From UBA1172 sp049889655 (GTDB taxonomy: Bacteria; Pseudomonadota; Alphaproteobacteria; Puniceispirillales; UBA1172), in assembly GCA_049889655.1 (NCBI GenBank), contig JBMHCY010000072.1:1-32181 (forward strand): a stretch of DNA of 32,181 nucleotides, in the 5' to 3' direction. Below the pieces are notes generated by a model. That model made no database searches. It was not told the origin of the DNA and saw only the letters and a program-made list of their open reading frames with translations. The position numbers were made by a program, and so were the translations under genes. Positions 16,207 to 23,818 of this stretch are shown piece after piece; positions within the stretch are counted from its first letter, which is position 1, and each line of letters opens with the position of its first letter.

Positions 16207-17100
16207 TCAGGACAGGAGACCGACGTGACGCAGAGCAGCCTTGACGGTTTCCTTGGAGGTGTCGGCAATCTCACCCAGCGGCGCGCGCAGGCCATCGTCG
16301 CATTTGCCCATCAGACCAAGCGCATATTTCACCGGGCCGGGGCTGGCTTCACAGAACAGGGCCTCATGCAGCGGCATCAACAGGGCGTTGATCTCCATCG
16401 CCCGCTTGACATCACCCTGATCAAAGGCGTTGTGCATTTCAGCCAGCAGCCCCGGGGCGACATTCGCAGTCACGGAAATACAGCCATGGCCACCGGCAAT
16501 GCGGTGGGCGAGCGCCGTGCCGTCTTCACCCGACAACTGGCTGAACCCGGGCCCGATCCGGTTCAGAAGATGGGTCGGGCGTGACAGATCAGCCGAGGAA
16601 TCCTTGACCCCGCCAATCTGCGGATGGTCGGCCAGTTCAGCCATGGTCGCGTTGCTCATCGCGACGACGGAACGCCCCGGAATATCATAGATAATAACCG
16701 GGATTGAAACCGCATCGGCAATCGCCGAATAATGCCGTTTCAGGCCATCCTGGGTTGGCTTGTTGTAATAGGGGGTCACCACGAGCAGCCCGTCAGCCCC
16801 GGCGGCTTCACCATGGATAGCGAAATCAACAGCCTCAGCAGTGGAGTTTGACCCCGCCCCGGCGATCACCTGGGCCCGTCCGGCAGCTTCCTCGATACAG
16901 ATTTCCACAACCCGTTTATGCTCATCGTGGCTCAGCGTCGGGGATTCCCCGGTTGTTCCCACCGGAATAAGGCCGCGCGTTCCCTGCTCGATCTGCCAGT
17001 TCACCAGTTGACGGAACGCCGCTTCATCAACGGCACCATCACGGAACGGCGTCACAAGGGCTACACATGACCCGCCAAATTGTGCTTCACCAGTCATCAT
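16207..17100 (-). CDS. dapA: 4-hydroxy-tetrahydrodipicolinate synthase
   Basis: DapA condenses pyruvate with aspartate semialdehyde at the start of the lysine and diaminopimelate pathway. All catalytic residues are present: Schiff-base Lys166 in GGVKDSS, Tyr138 in IIYDIPGRS, the Thr49-Thr50 pair in PVGTTGESPT, the YYNKP segment at 111-115, and Arg143 for substrate binding. Length is 297, normal for the family. Two ATG codons in tandem open the frame, and either could be used. smpB follows closely, an arrangement common in alphaproteobacteria. Confidence 0.96.
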   Translation of the reverse strand: MMTGEAQFGGSCVALVTPFRDGAVDEAAFRQLVNWQIEQGTRGLIPVGTTGESPTLSHDEHKRVVEICIEEAAGRAQVIAGAGSNSTAEAVDFAIHGEAAGADGLLVVTPYYNKPTQDGLKRHYSAIADAVSIPVIIYDIPGRSVVAMSNATMAELADHPQIGGVKDSSADLSRPTHLLNRIGPGFSQLSGEDGTALAHRIAGGHGCISVTANVAPGLLAEMHNAFDQGDVKRAMEINALLMPLHEALFCEASPGPVKYALGLMGKCDDGLRAPLGEIADTSKETVKAALRHVGLLS

Positions 17101-17173
17101 TGTTCCAAATCTCTCATGGAAAGGTTAATGCGATGCAGCATAGGCACAAGCCTTCCATTCTTCAAGATATTCC

Positions 17174-17203
17174 TTGTCTAGACGAGACCACAGCGTCAAT
17201 AAT
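17174..17203 (+). promoter_or_regulatory. possible promoter for the PLP dehydratase gene
   Basis: TTGTCT (17174-17179) and AATAAT (17198-17203) are separated by 18 nt in the 132-nt divergent gap. The -10 matches consensus at five of six positions, the -35 at four. The predicted start near 17210 lies about 23 nt before the ATG at 17233. Confidence 0.4.
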
Positions 17204-17232
17204 CGAACATCACAACATGCATGAGGCCGAGA

Positions 17233-18216
17233 ATGAACACCCCTGCTCCCGATTATCGTGATATTACCGCCGCCCGGGCCCGGATCAAGGATCATGCCGT
17301 GGTGACACCGCTGCTTTCATCGCCACGGGTCAATGCCATGCTCGGTGGCGAGGTTCTGATCAAGGCGGAATGCCTGCAACGCACAGGATCGTTCAAATTT
17401 CGCGGGGCCTGCAACGCTGTCGGTATGCTGGATGACAGTGTTGAATGCGTTGTTGCGTGGTCTTCGGGGAACCATGCCCAGGCAGTATCGGCCGCCGCTG
17501 CCGCCCGCGGCATTCGTGCGATCATCGTCATGCCGGAAGATGCCCCCAAGGCCAAGATCGATGGCACCCGCGCCCTTGGCGGCGAGGTGGTGACCTATGA
17601 TCGCTATCAGGAAAGCCGTGAAGAGATCGGCACAAGGATCGCTGAGGAAAACAACGCCGCGATCATCCCGCCCTTCGATTTTGCCCCGGTGATCGCCGGA
17701 CAGGGCACCATGGGGGCTGAGATCGGCGAAGAATGCCAGGCCCGCGGGATCACCCCAGATCAGTTGATCTGCTGTACCGGCGGCGGCGGGCTTCTGGCCG
17801 GGGTCAGCCTCGGTTTCCACGAACATTTTCCCGAGGCGGCCATCTATGCTGCCGAGCCTGAAAATTTTGATGATTTCCGCCGCTCGCTCGAGACTGGTGA
17901 ACGCTGCCGGGTGGATCCGGCGGCACGGTCGATCTGTGATGCGATCCTGACACCCCAGCCGGGCGAGATGACCTTCCCGATCAATCAGGCGCATTGCCGG
18001 GCGGGTCTCGTTTTCAGTGATGACGATGCCCTCGATGCGATGGCTTTTGCCTGGACGCATTTCAAGATCGTTGTCGAACCCGGGGGTGCGGCGGCCCTTG
18101 CAGCAGCGCTCAATGGATCGATCTCACTGAAAGACAGAACCACCGTGGTGGTTGTCTCCGGCGGCAATGTTGACAAGCTGATGTTTGAGCGGGCCCTCGG
18201 CCGCCTTGCAGGCTGA
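17233..18216 (+). CDS. PLP-dependent threonine/serine dehydratase family (serine racemase-like)
   Basis: This is a fold-type II PLP enzyme of 327 residues without an ACT domain. The PLP lysine is Lys55 in TGSFKFRG. WSSGNHAQ lies at 76-83, the phosphate loop CTGGGGLLAG at 181-190, and VVSGGNVD at 308-314. Glu208 and Asp214 in AAEPENFDD fall where serine racemase-type enzymes bind a divalent metal. This group includes serine/threonine dehydratases, serine racemases and hydroxyaspartate dehydratases; the sequence alone does not settle the substrate. The frame opens at 17221, but GAGG at 17223-17226 is well placed for the ATG at 17233. The stop directly abuts the queF stop. Confidence 0.85.
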   Translation: MNTPAPDYRDITAARARIKDHAVVTPLLSSPRVNAMLGGEVLIKAECLQRTGSFKFRGACNAVGMLDDSVECVVAWSSGNHAQAVSAAAAARGIRAIIVMPEDAPKAKIDGTRALGGEVVTYDRYQESREEIGTRIAEENNAAIIPPFDFAPVIAGQGTMGAEIGEECQARGITPDQLICCTGGGGLLAGVSLGFHEHFPEAAIYAAEPENFDDFRRSLETGERCRVDPAARSICDAILTPQPGEMTFPINQAHCRAGLVFSDDDALDAMAFAWTHFKIVVEPGGAAALAAALNGSISLKDRTTVVVVSGGNVDKLMFERALGRLAG

Positions 18217-18669
18217 TCAGCCACGCCCGCGATAGGGGGCGACACCTTGATCCGGCACCCAGACCTGCTCAGGGCAGGTGCCGTGCTGCCAGAAAACATC
18301 GATCGGCATGCCGCCGCGCGGGTACCAGTAACCGCCGATCCGAAGCCAATGCGGGTTCAGCAATTCAGCCAGCGTCTTGCCGATGCCAACGGTGCAGGCT
18401 TCGTGAAAATCCTGATGATTGCGGAATGCCCCGAGAAAAAGTTTCAGCGACTTGCTTTCCACCATCCACTGGTCGGGCACGTAATCGATGACCAGATGGG
18501 CGAAATCAGGCTGTGCCGTCACCGGACAGAGCGAGGTGAATTCAGGCTGGACAAAGCGGGCCACGAACATCGTATCCGGATGCGGGTTGGGCACACGGTC
18601 GAGAACGGCCTCTTCCGGACTTTGCGGCAGGCTGCTGGTTTTGCCGAGATGGCTCAGACCTTCGGTCAT
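18217..18669 (-). CDS. queF: NADPH-dependent 7-cyano-7-deazaguanine (preQ0) reductase
   Basis: QueF reduces the nitrile of preQ0 to preQ1 in the synthesis of the tRNA base queuosine. The 150-residue product is the short (YkvM-like) form. The catalytic cysteine is Cys48 in FTSLCPVTAQPDFA, and the substrate motif ESKSLKLFL lies near residue 78. NHQDFHEA follows, and RGGMPIDVFWQ is near the end. AGGA lies 8 nt before the ATG. Its stop codon is adjacent to that of the dehydratase gene (TGA and TCA side by side). No other queuosine gene is nearby, and I saw no preQ1 riboswitch in the 86-nt leader. Confidence 0.94.
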   Translation of the reverse strand: MTEGLSHLGKTSSLPQSPEEAVLDRVPNPHPDTMFVARFVQPEFTSLCPVTAQPDFAHLVIDYVPDQWMVESKSLKLFLGAFRNHQDFHEACTVGIGKTLAELLNPHWLRIGGYWYPRGGMPIDVFWQHGTCPEQVWVPDQGVAPYRGRG

Positions 18670-18703
18670 GGCGTGATCCTTTCGGATTGGAATGCTGTAT
18701 CTG

Positions 18704-18717
18704 CCCCTATATAGGGG
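18704..18717. promoter_or_regulatory. perfect 14-bp palindrome upstream of queF
   Basis: CCCCTATATAGGGG is fully self-complementary and lies 35 nt before the queF ATG. Its centre TATATA could serve as a -10 for queF, with a poor -35 (TGGCGC) 17 nt away. It could be a regulator site overlapping the promoter, or chance. Confidence 0.35.
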
Positions 18718-18755
18718 ATCACCCGGCGATGCGCCAGTCTCTATTCGGGTGAATC

Positions 18756-19997
18756 TCAGCCCCGGGGTGCAGTCAGGACAAGGGCGATATCGGCAAGGTT
18801 CGTTCCGGTTGGCGGGCAGTGCAAGAGGCCGCCAATGGAGGCGAGGAAGGGATTGCTGTCATGGCTGTTGAGCGCTGCTTCGGCCTTGTCGCGGTCAATC
18901 GCCATGGCGCTTGTCACCAGCCCCCCTGCGGCATCGGTGGGCCCGTCACGGCCATCGGTTCCGCCAGCCAGCAGAACCCAATCGAAATCCGCGTTCTGCA
19001 TGGCCAGCAAAAAAGACAATGCCAGTGCCTGCGACCGCCCGCCGAGCCCGTGATCCCGGGGAAGCGTGACGACAGTTTCACCACCGGTGACCCCGCAAAA
19101 GGGAGCTGCCGTTGCCTTGATATGGCGGGCCAGCAGACGCCCCATTGCAAGCGCATCACCGGTCAATTCCGGCAACGGCTGCACCGCCCCGCCGAGGCTT
19201 TCTGCCGCCGCATTGACACAGAGCGCATTGCTGGCCAGAACCTGGCTTTCGACCCGCTCAAAGACGGGATCATCAGGGCGCAGGGGCGTCGGCAACAGCC
19301 CGCCTTCCATGGCGGTCAGAGCCTCCCGGGCCCAGTCATACTGATCGATGCCGGCCTCGCTGACGCAGGCCAGGGCCTCATCAAAGGACCAGGGATCAGG
19401 GGCAAAGGGCCCACTGGCGATCGAGGCCAGATGATCGCCGGGGACATCCGACAGCACCCATTGGGTGACACGTGCCGGAGCCGCAAGAGCCGCCAGCCGG
19501 CCGCCCTTGACTGCTGAAAAGAGCCGCCGGACCGCGTTCATGCGATGAATATCCTGGCCACTGGCGAGCAGGGCCTCGTTGATCAGGCGCTTGTGGTTCA
19601 GTGTCAGGTCACCGATCGGCTTGGCCATGAGCGCTGAGCCGCCGCCGGAAAGCAGCACCAGCAGATGCTGCCCCTCGCCCAGCCCCTCGACAAGGGTAAT
19701 CGCTGCCTCAGCACCGTTGAGACTGCCGTCATCGGGCACAGGATGGCCACCGCTGATGAGGCTGAACCCTTCCACCGCAACAGCGTTTTCGGGATTGGTG
19801 ATGATCAGCCCCGGGGCCTGCAGGCCGTGCTCGCGGCAGGCGCGGGCCATCGCCGCCGCAGCCTTGCCGATGGCGAGGATCGCATCCGGGGGTGTTTCCA
19901 GCCCGGCCAGTGCCGGAGCCATCGCCCGTGCCGGGGCCGCCGCCTCAAGGGCTGCGTCAAAGCCCTGACGGGCTTTTGCCACAAGATCAGCGATCAT
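18756..19997 (-). CDS. glycerate 2-kinase (GckA/TtuD type, MOFRL)
   Basis: The 413-residue protein matches the DUF4147-MOFRL glycerate kinases, which phosphorylate glycerate to 2-phosphoglycerate. Visible landmarks are AIGKAAAAMA at about 42-51, ISGGHPVPD, LLVLLSGGGSALM, VRRLFSAVKGGRLA, LSDVPGD, and in the C-terminal MOFRL part GGETVV and LLAGGTDGRDGPTDAAGG. The last of these is a clear signature. The ATG overlaps the dehydrogenase stop (ATGA), and the lyase gene precedes that. Together they would carry glyoxylate-derived or hydroxypyruvate-derived glycerate into central metabolism. Confidence 0.9.
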   Translation of the reverse strand: MIADLVAKARQGFDAALEAAAPARAMAPALAGLETPPDAILAIGKAAAAMARACREHGLQAPGLIITNPENAVAVEGFSLISGGHPVPDDGSLNGAEAAITLVEGLGEGQHLLVLLSGGGSALMAKPIGDLTLNHKRLINEALLASGQDIHRMNAVRRLFSAVKGGRLAALAAPARVTQWVLSDVPGDHLASIASGPFAPDPWSFDEALACVSEAGIDQYDWAREALTAMEGGLLPTPLRPDDPVFERVESQVLASNALCVNAAAESLGGAVQPLPELTGDALAMGRLLARHIKATAAPFCGVTGGETVVTLPRDHGLGGRSQALALSFLLAMQNADFDWVLLAGGTDGRDGPTDAAGGLVTSAMAIDRDKAEAALNSHDSNPFLASIGGLLHCPPTGTNLADIALVLTAPRG

Positions 19998-20965
19998 GGC
20001 ATCACAGGGTTGGGGAGATCCTTGCCGGCAAAGAAGGCTTTCAGGTTTTCCACCACCGTCATCCCCATGGCGTTGCGGGTTTCCACCGTGGCCGACCCGA
20101 GATGCGGCAGCAGCACGGTATTGGGGGCATCACGCAACCGCGGATTGATCACCGGTTCACCCTGAAAGACATCAAGCCCGGCACCGCCGATCCGGCCGCC
20201 ATGGAGCGCATCGGCAAGCGCCTCTTCATCGACCACATCACCGCGCGCTGTGTTGATGACAACACCGGTCGGTTTCATCGCAGCGAGAGCTTCCGGCCCC
20301 AGAATGTGCCGTGTTTCAGCCCCGCCCGGGCAATGCAGACTGACAATATCCGCCGCCGCGCAGACATCGGCCACGGTATCCAGCTGCTCACCGTCAAAGC
20401 CACCGAGGTTTTCAACCCGCGAGCGGTTGTAGAACACCACCTTCATGCCAAAGCCGAGGGCCGCCCTGGCCGCAGTGGCCTTGCCGATCCGGCCCATGCC
20501 GATGATCCCCAGCGTTTTGCCAGTCATCTGCTGTCCGAGAAGATGAGTTGGCCGCCAGCCTGTCCAGCCATCGGCGCGGACTTCACGTTCGCCCTCACCG
20601 GCACGCCGCATGGTCATCAGCATCAGGGTCAGCGCGATATCCGCGGTTGCATCGGTGAGCACCCCGGGGGTGTTGCTGACCTGCATTCCGTTGGCGTGGG
20701 CGGCCGCCAGATCAATATGGTTCACACCGACCCCGAAATTGGCGATCAGTTTGCAGGAGCCCCCTGCAGCGGCTTCGATCGTCTCGCGGCCCATCGGGTC
20801 TGTCACCGTCGGGGCGATGGCATCATGCTGGCGCATTGCCTCAGCCAGTTCGGCGGAGGTCTTCTGGCCATCATCAGGATCATAGGTCACGTCAAAGGCC
20901 TCAAAGAGCGCCTGTTCGGATTCAGCCGGCCACCGCCGGGTCATGTAAATGCTGGGCTTTGCCAT
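19994..20965 (-). CDS. D-2-hydroxyacid dehydrogenase, probable glyoxylate/hydroxypyruvate reductase
   Basis: This 323-residue NAD(P)-dependent dehydrogenase has the nucleotide motif GMGRIG at 156-161. Catalytic residues are Arg241 in NTARGD, Glu270 in FQGEP and His288 in LPHLGSAT. FGVGVNHID at 77-85 is typical of the glyoxylate reductase subgroup. FYNRSR after the second strand of the Rossmann fold has basic residues that suggest NADP(H) preference. As a member of a lyase-dehydrogenase-glycerate kinase operon, hydroxypyruvate reduction to glycerate or glyoxylate reduction to glycolate is most likely. Other D-2-hydroxyacids cannot be excluded. It starts 6 nt after the lyase gene. Confidence 0.87.
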   Translation of the reverse strand: MAKPSIYMTRRWPAESEQALFEAFDVTYDPDDGQKTSAELAEAMRQHDAIAPTVTDPMGRETIEAAAGGSCKLIANFGVGVNHIDLAAAHANGMQVSNTPGVLTDATADIALTLMLMTMRRAGEGEREVRADGWTGWRPTHLLGQQMTGKTLGIIGMGRIGKATAARAALGFGMKVVFYNRSRVENLGGFDGEQLDTVADVCAAADIVSLHCPGGAETRHILGPEALAAMKPTGVVINTARGDVVDEEALADALHGGRIGGAGLDVFQGEPVINPRLRDAPNTVLLPHLGSATVETRNAMGMTVVENLKAFFAGKDLPNPVMP

Positions 20966-20971
20966 GGGGTA

Positions 20972-21925
20972 TCACTTTCGTTGTTTAATCTGATCATCGA
21001 GGGCAAGGATGGCGCGAACCATGCGTTCGTTGGCGGCATCAATCATCTTGCCTTCATAGCGGACAGCCCCACGGCCCTCTGCCGCGGCTGTATCCAGAGC
21101 CTCAAGAATGGCCTGGGCTCGCCCCACTTCTTCTGCACTGGGGGAGAATTCCTGATTGGCCAGGTCGATCTGCGACGGATGGATCGCCCATTTGCCGTTC
21201 ATCCCGATGGCAGCAGCACGTTTTGCAGCGGCACTATAACCCTCGGGGTCATTGAAATCACCATAGGCGCTGTCCATTGGCACGATGCCGTTGGCCCGGG
21301 CAGCGGCGACGATCCGCGAGACTGCAAAATGAAACTGATCACCGGGGTAATCGGGGTTCAGCCCGCCGATCTCGACAGTCCGTGCCGAAACGCTGGCGGC
21401 GTAATCACCGGCGCCAAAATGCAGAGCTTCAAGGCGCGGGCTGCCGATCTCGCTATTGTAGCGGGCGATGGCCTCAAGGTTGGTGACCCCGGCAGCTGTC
21501 TCAATCAGGCCTTCGAGAGCGGGCGGTGCAAACCCTCCGGCGCCGGCCAGTTGCGTGACAATGGTATCGACAGCATAGAGATCCTCAGGGCCACCGAGTT
21601 TCGGAATGATGATGGTATCGAGATGCGCCCCGGCCTCACCGACCACCGCCACCAGATCGGCAACAGTCCAAATCGTATCGAGCCCGTTGACCCGCAGGGC
21701 GATGGTCTTGCCTGCACCACGCCAATCGAGTTCCTTGAGCGCGCTGATGGCAGATTGCCGGGCAGCATCCTTTTCGGGGGCTGCCACCGCATCTTCCAGA
21801 TCAAGGAACACGGCATCCGCCGCGGTGCCGACAGCTTTCTGCATCATCTTCATCGATGAGGCCGGCACAGCCAGCAACGATCGGCGCAACCGCGGGGATG
21901 ATGCCGGAACGGGGCGATGGCTCAT
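20972..21925 (-). CDS. HpcH/HpaI (CitE-like) CoA-ester lyase, malyl-CoA lyase type
   Basis: The family cleaves or forms CoA esters such as malyl-CoA (to acetyl-CoA and glyoxylate), beta-methylmalyl-CoA or citramalyl-CoA. The 317-residue product has RRSLLAVPASS near the start, AVFLDLEDAVAAPEK at about 37-51, IIPKLGGPEDL, the metal-ligand Glu in GLIETAAGV, HFGAGDYAAS and KWAIHPSQI. These match malyl-CoA lyases and CitE-like proteins. The frame extends to 21961, but AAGGAAAG stands just before the ATG at 21925 and the next residues fit homologues. It is first in the operon with the dehydrogenase and glycerate kinase, which favours a glyoxylate-linked reaction. Confidence 0.85.
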   Translation of the reverse strand: MSHRPVPASSPRLRRSLLAVPASSMKMMQKAVGTAADAVFLDLEDAVAAPEKDAARQSAISALKELDWRGAGKTIALRVNGLDTIWTVADLVAVVGEAGAHLDTIIIPKLGGPEDLYAVDTIVTQLAGAGGFAPPALEGLIETAAGVTNLEAIARYNSEIGSPRLEALHFGAGDYAASVSARTVEIGGLNPDYPGDQFHFAVSRIVAAARANGIVPMDSAYGDFNDPEGYSAAAKRAAAIGMNGKWAIHPSQIDLANQEFSPSAEEVGRAQAILEALDTAAAEGRGAVRYEGKMIDAANERMVRAILALDDQIKQRK

Positions 21926-21963
21926 GAGACTTTCCTTTTGAACGCAGCGTGGTACTGTCATTT

Positions 21964-21992
21964 AATCTAGAAGCCTCAAGCGACCGAGGCAA
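21964..21992 (-). promoter_or_regulatory. possible promoter of the lyase-dehydrogenase-kinase operon
   Basis: Reverse-strand TTGCCT (21987-21992) and TAGATT (21964-21969) are 17 nt apart in the 78-nt divergent gap. Both match consensus at four of six positions. The -35 element overlaps the ribosome binding region of the PhyH gene. Confidence 0.35.
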
Positions 21993-22003
21993 GGGGGTGA
22001 CCG

Positions 22004-22807
22004 ATGCCATCACTGCCGGAACTTGATGAAGCCACCGTTGAGGCCTTTGACCGTGACGGTGTTGTATTTCTGCCCGGGCTGTTTCGTGACTGGGTCGAGG
22101 TGATCGCCGAGGGCATCGAGGAAAACATGGCCTCCCCCGGCCCCTATGCCGCGGAAAACACCAAAGACGGTGATACCGGCCGGTTTTTCGATGATTACTG
22201 CAACTGGCAACGCATCGCCGCCATCGAAAAGGTCATGCGGCATTCGCCTGCCGCTGCGGCCGCCGCCCAACTGATGCGGTCATCATCTGCCCAGATTTTT
22301 CATGATCATGTGCTGGTCAAGGAACCAGGCACTGCAAAACCCACCCCCTGGCATCAGGATGCCCCCTATTATTTTGTCGACGGGATGCAGAATGTCAGTT
22401 TCTGGATTCCCGTTGATCCCGTCGAGGAAGCGACGCTGCGGACAATCGCCGGATCGCATCGCTGGGATAAGATGGTGCTGCCTGTCCGCTGGCTCAACGA
22501 GGATGCGTTTTATCCGGATGAAGAGGATTACCTGCCGGTACCTGACCCGGACCGTGACCCTGATGACTATGAAATCCGGGAATGGTCGATGCAGCCCGGT
22601 GATGCCGTGGCCTTTCATTTCCGGGCCGTGCACGGTGCCCGCGGCAATATGCAGGCGGCACGGCGGCGGGCGCTTTCACTGCGCTATGTCGGTGATGATG
22701 CCCGCTATGTGACCCGCCCCGGGCGGACATCGCCGCCATTTCCCGGCCATCAGATGGAAGATGGTGAGCGGCTACGCGAAGACTGGTTCCCAGTCATCAG
22801 TCTCTAG
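22004..22807 (+). CDS. phytanoyl-CoA dioxygenase (PhyH) family Fe(II)/2-oxoglutarate oxygenase
   Basis: PhyH proteins hydroxylate or demethylate small molecules using iron and 2-oxoglutarate. The 267-residue product has the metal-binding triad His117-x-Asp119 in TPWHQDAPYY and His210 in FRAVHGARGN. An arginine at about 220-222, after the distal histidine, would bind 2-oxoglutarate. An Asp- and Pro-rich stretch at about 173-189 sits between the core strands. The ATG at 22004 follows AAGGGGGTGA, an excellent ribosome binding site. The substrate is not predictable. Its stop overlaps that of the convergent EamA gene by 4 nt. The gene is divergent from the glyoxylate operon, so a link to it is possible but unproven. 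Confidence 0.85.
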   Translation: MPSLPELDEATVEAFDRDGVVFLPGLFRDWVEVIAEGIEENMASPGPYAAENTKDGDTGRFFDDYCNWQRIAAIEKVMRHSPAAAAAAQLMRSSSAQIFHDHVLVKEPGTAKPTPWHQDAPYYFVDGMQNVSFWIPVDPVEEATLRTIAGSHRWDKMVLPVRWLNEDAFYPDEEDYLPVPDPDRDPDDYEIREWSMQPGDAVAFHFRAVHGARGNMQAARRRALSLRYVGDDARYVTRPGRTSPPFPGHQMEDGERLREDWFPVISL

Positions 22808-23721
22808 GCTGTCTCGGCGGCATCGGCCTTGTTGGGCTTGACCAGAACAAGACCGACGATCAGCGCAGCCAGCGCCCCCCAGACCCAGATCGAGTGGCTT
22901 TCCCCAAAAATCCACATCCCCCAGAATACCCCCGTCAGGGTGACGATATAACCTGTTTGGCTGGCAAAGACCGGGCCATAGCGGCTGACAGCGTAAATGA
23001 ACATCGTATAGGCCAGCACCGAGATCACCCCGAGCCCGGCAAGGGCGAGATCAACCTCTGTCATGGCGCTGCTCGGCCAGGCGAATGTCCCGGACCAGAA
23101 AACAAATGGGGCGATGATGATCGCAGCCGCAACATTCATCCCGAGCGCCAGCCTGATCGGGCCAAGCGTCGCCGCCGACCGTGCCGCCAGAACAATATTT
23201 TCGGTCGCGTAACAGAACACAGCCAGCATGGCAAAAAGGATCCAGGGGATCGCCGAACGGTCAGGCAGGCTGTTTTCAGGCAGCGAGATCAGCATGATCG
23301 CCACCACCCCCATGACCAGCCCCATCACCCGGATGATGTTGAATTTCTCATAGCCGAGTGGGATTGATGCGCCGTAGGTGATCATCGGAATAAAGGCAAT
23401 GGTGATGGCCAGAATACCCGCCTGCAGATGATCGGTGGCAATATAGAGAATGGGGCTGGGAATGACTGCCCCCAGCATCGCGATCACCAGAACCAGCCGG
23501 ATATTGGTAATGATGGCCAAAAGCGGCCGCCCCCGGATCAGGCAGACAAGAAACAGCAGTCCGGCTGAGACAATGGTCTGAAAAAGGGTAATCCCGAGCG
23601 GCGCAATGCCGGATTCAACAGCAATTTTCCCCAGCGAGAAGGAAAGCCCCCAGGCCGTGCCGGCAAAGAAGATAAATCCCCATGGCAGCAATCCGGCCAT
23701 CCAATCACGCCCTGACATCAT
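22804..23721 (-). CDS. EamA/DMT family transporter
   Basis: This 305-residue inner-membrane protein shows about ten hydrophobic segments arranged as two EamA repeats. The first begins WGFIFFAGTAWGLSFSLGK; the second lies around WILFAMLAVFCYATENI, and the protein ends GALAALIVGLVLVKP with a short polar tail. DMT family members export amino acids or other metabolites, but the substrate here is unknown. Two ATG codons open the frame. A strong terminator of the neighbouring iron-binding gene lies just upstream, so this gene probably has its own promoter, although I did not recognise one in the short gap. Confidence 0.86.
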   Translation of the reverse strand: MMSGRDWMAGLLPWGFIFFAGTAWGLSFSLGKIAVESGIAPLGITLFQTIVSAGLLFLVCLIRGRPLLAIITNIRLVLVIAMLGAVIPSPILYIATDHLQAGILAITIAFIPMITYGASIPLGYEKFNIIRVMGLVMGVVAIMLISLPENSLPDRSAIPWILFAMLAVFCYATENIVLAARSAATLGPIRLALGMNVAAAIIIAPFVFWSGTFAWPSSAMTEVDLALAGLGVISVLAYTMFIYAVSRYGPVFASQTGYIVTLTGVFWGMWIFGESHSIWVWGALAALIVGLVLVKPNKADAAETA

Positions 23722-23731
23722 TCACCTGTTC

Positions 23732-23765
23732 AAAAGAAAACCGGCATCATTTCTCATGATGCCGG
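23732..23765 (-). terminator. rho-independent terminator after the iron-binding protein gene
   Basis: CCGGCATCAT (23741-23750) and ATGATGCCGG (23756-23765) form a perfect 10-bp stem with a 5-nt loop. Reading on the reverse strand, the stem is followed by TTTTCTTTT (23732-23740). It lies about 55 nt past the stop codon at 23819 and insulates the EamA gene. Confidence 0.88.
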
Positions 23766-23818
23766 AAGACGATGACACAGTTTGCTGCGGCTGCAAACAG
23801 AATAAGCCGTCGCCGGTA

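Noticed and set aside
18670..18755. preQ1 riboswitch in the queF leader
   Set aside because: I could not find the compact A-rich aptamer tail pattern; a covariance search (Infernal with the PreQ1 models) would settle it, with a hit refuting this rejection.
19892..21859. Forward open frame of 655 codons across the glycerate kinase, dehydrogenase and lyase genes
   Set aside because: The reverse-strand genes have catalytic motifs in order; the forward frame covers several of them and shows no domain.
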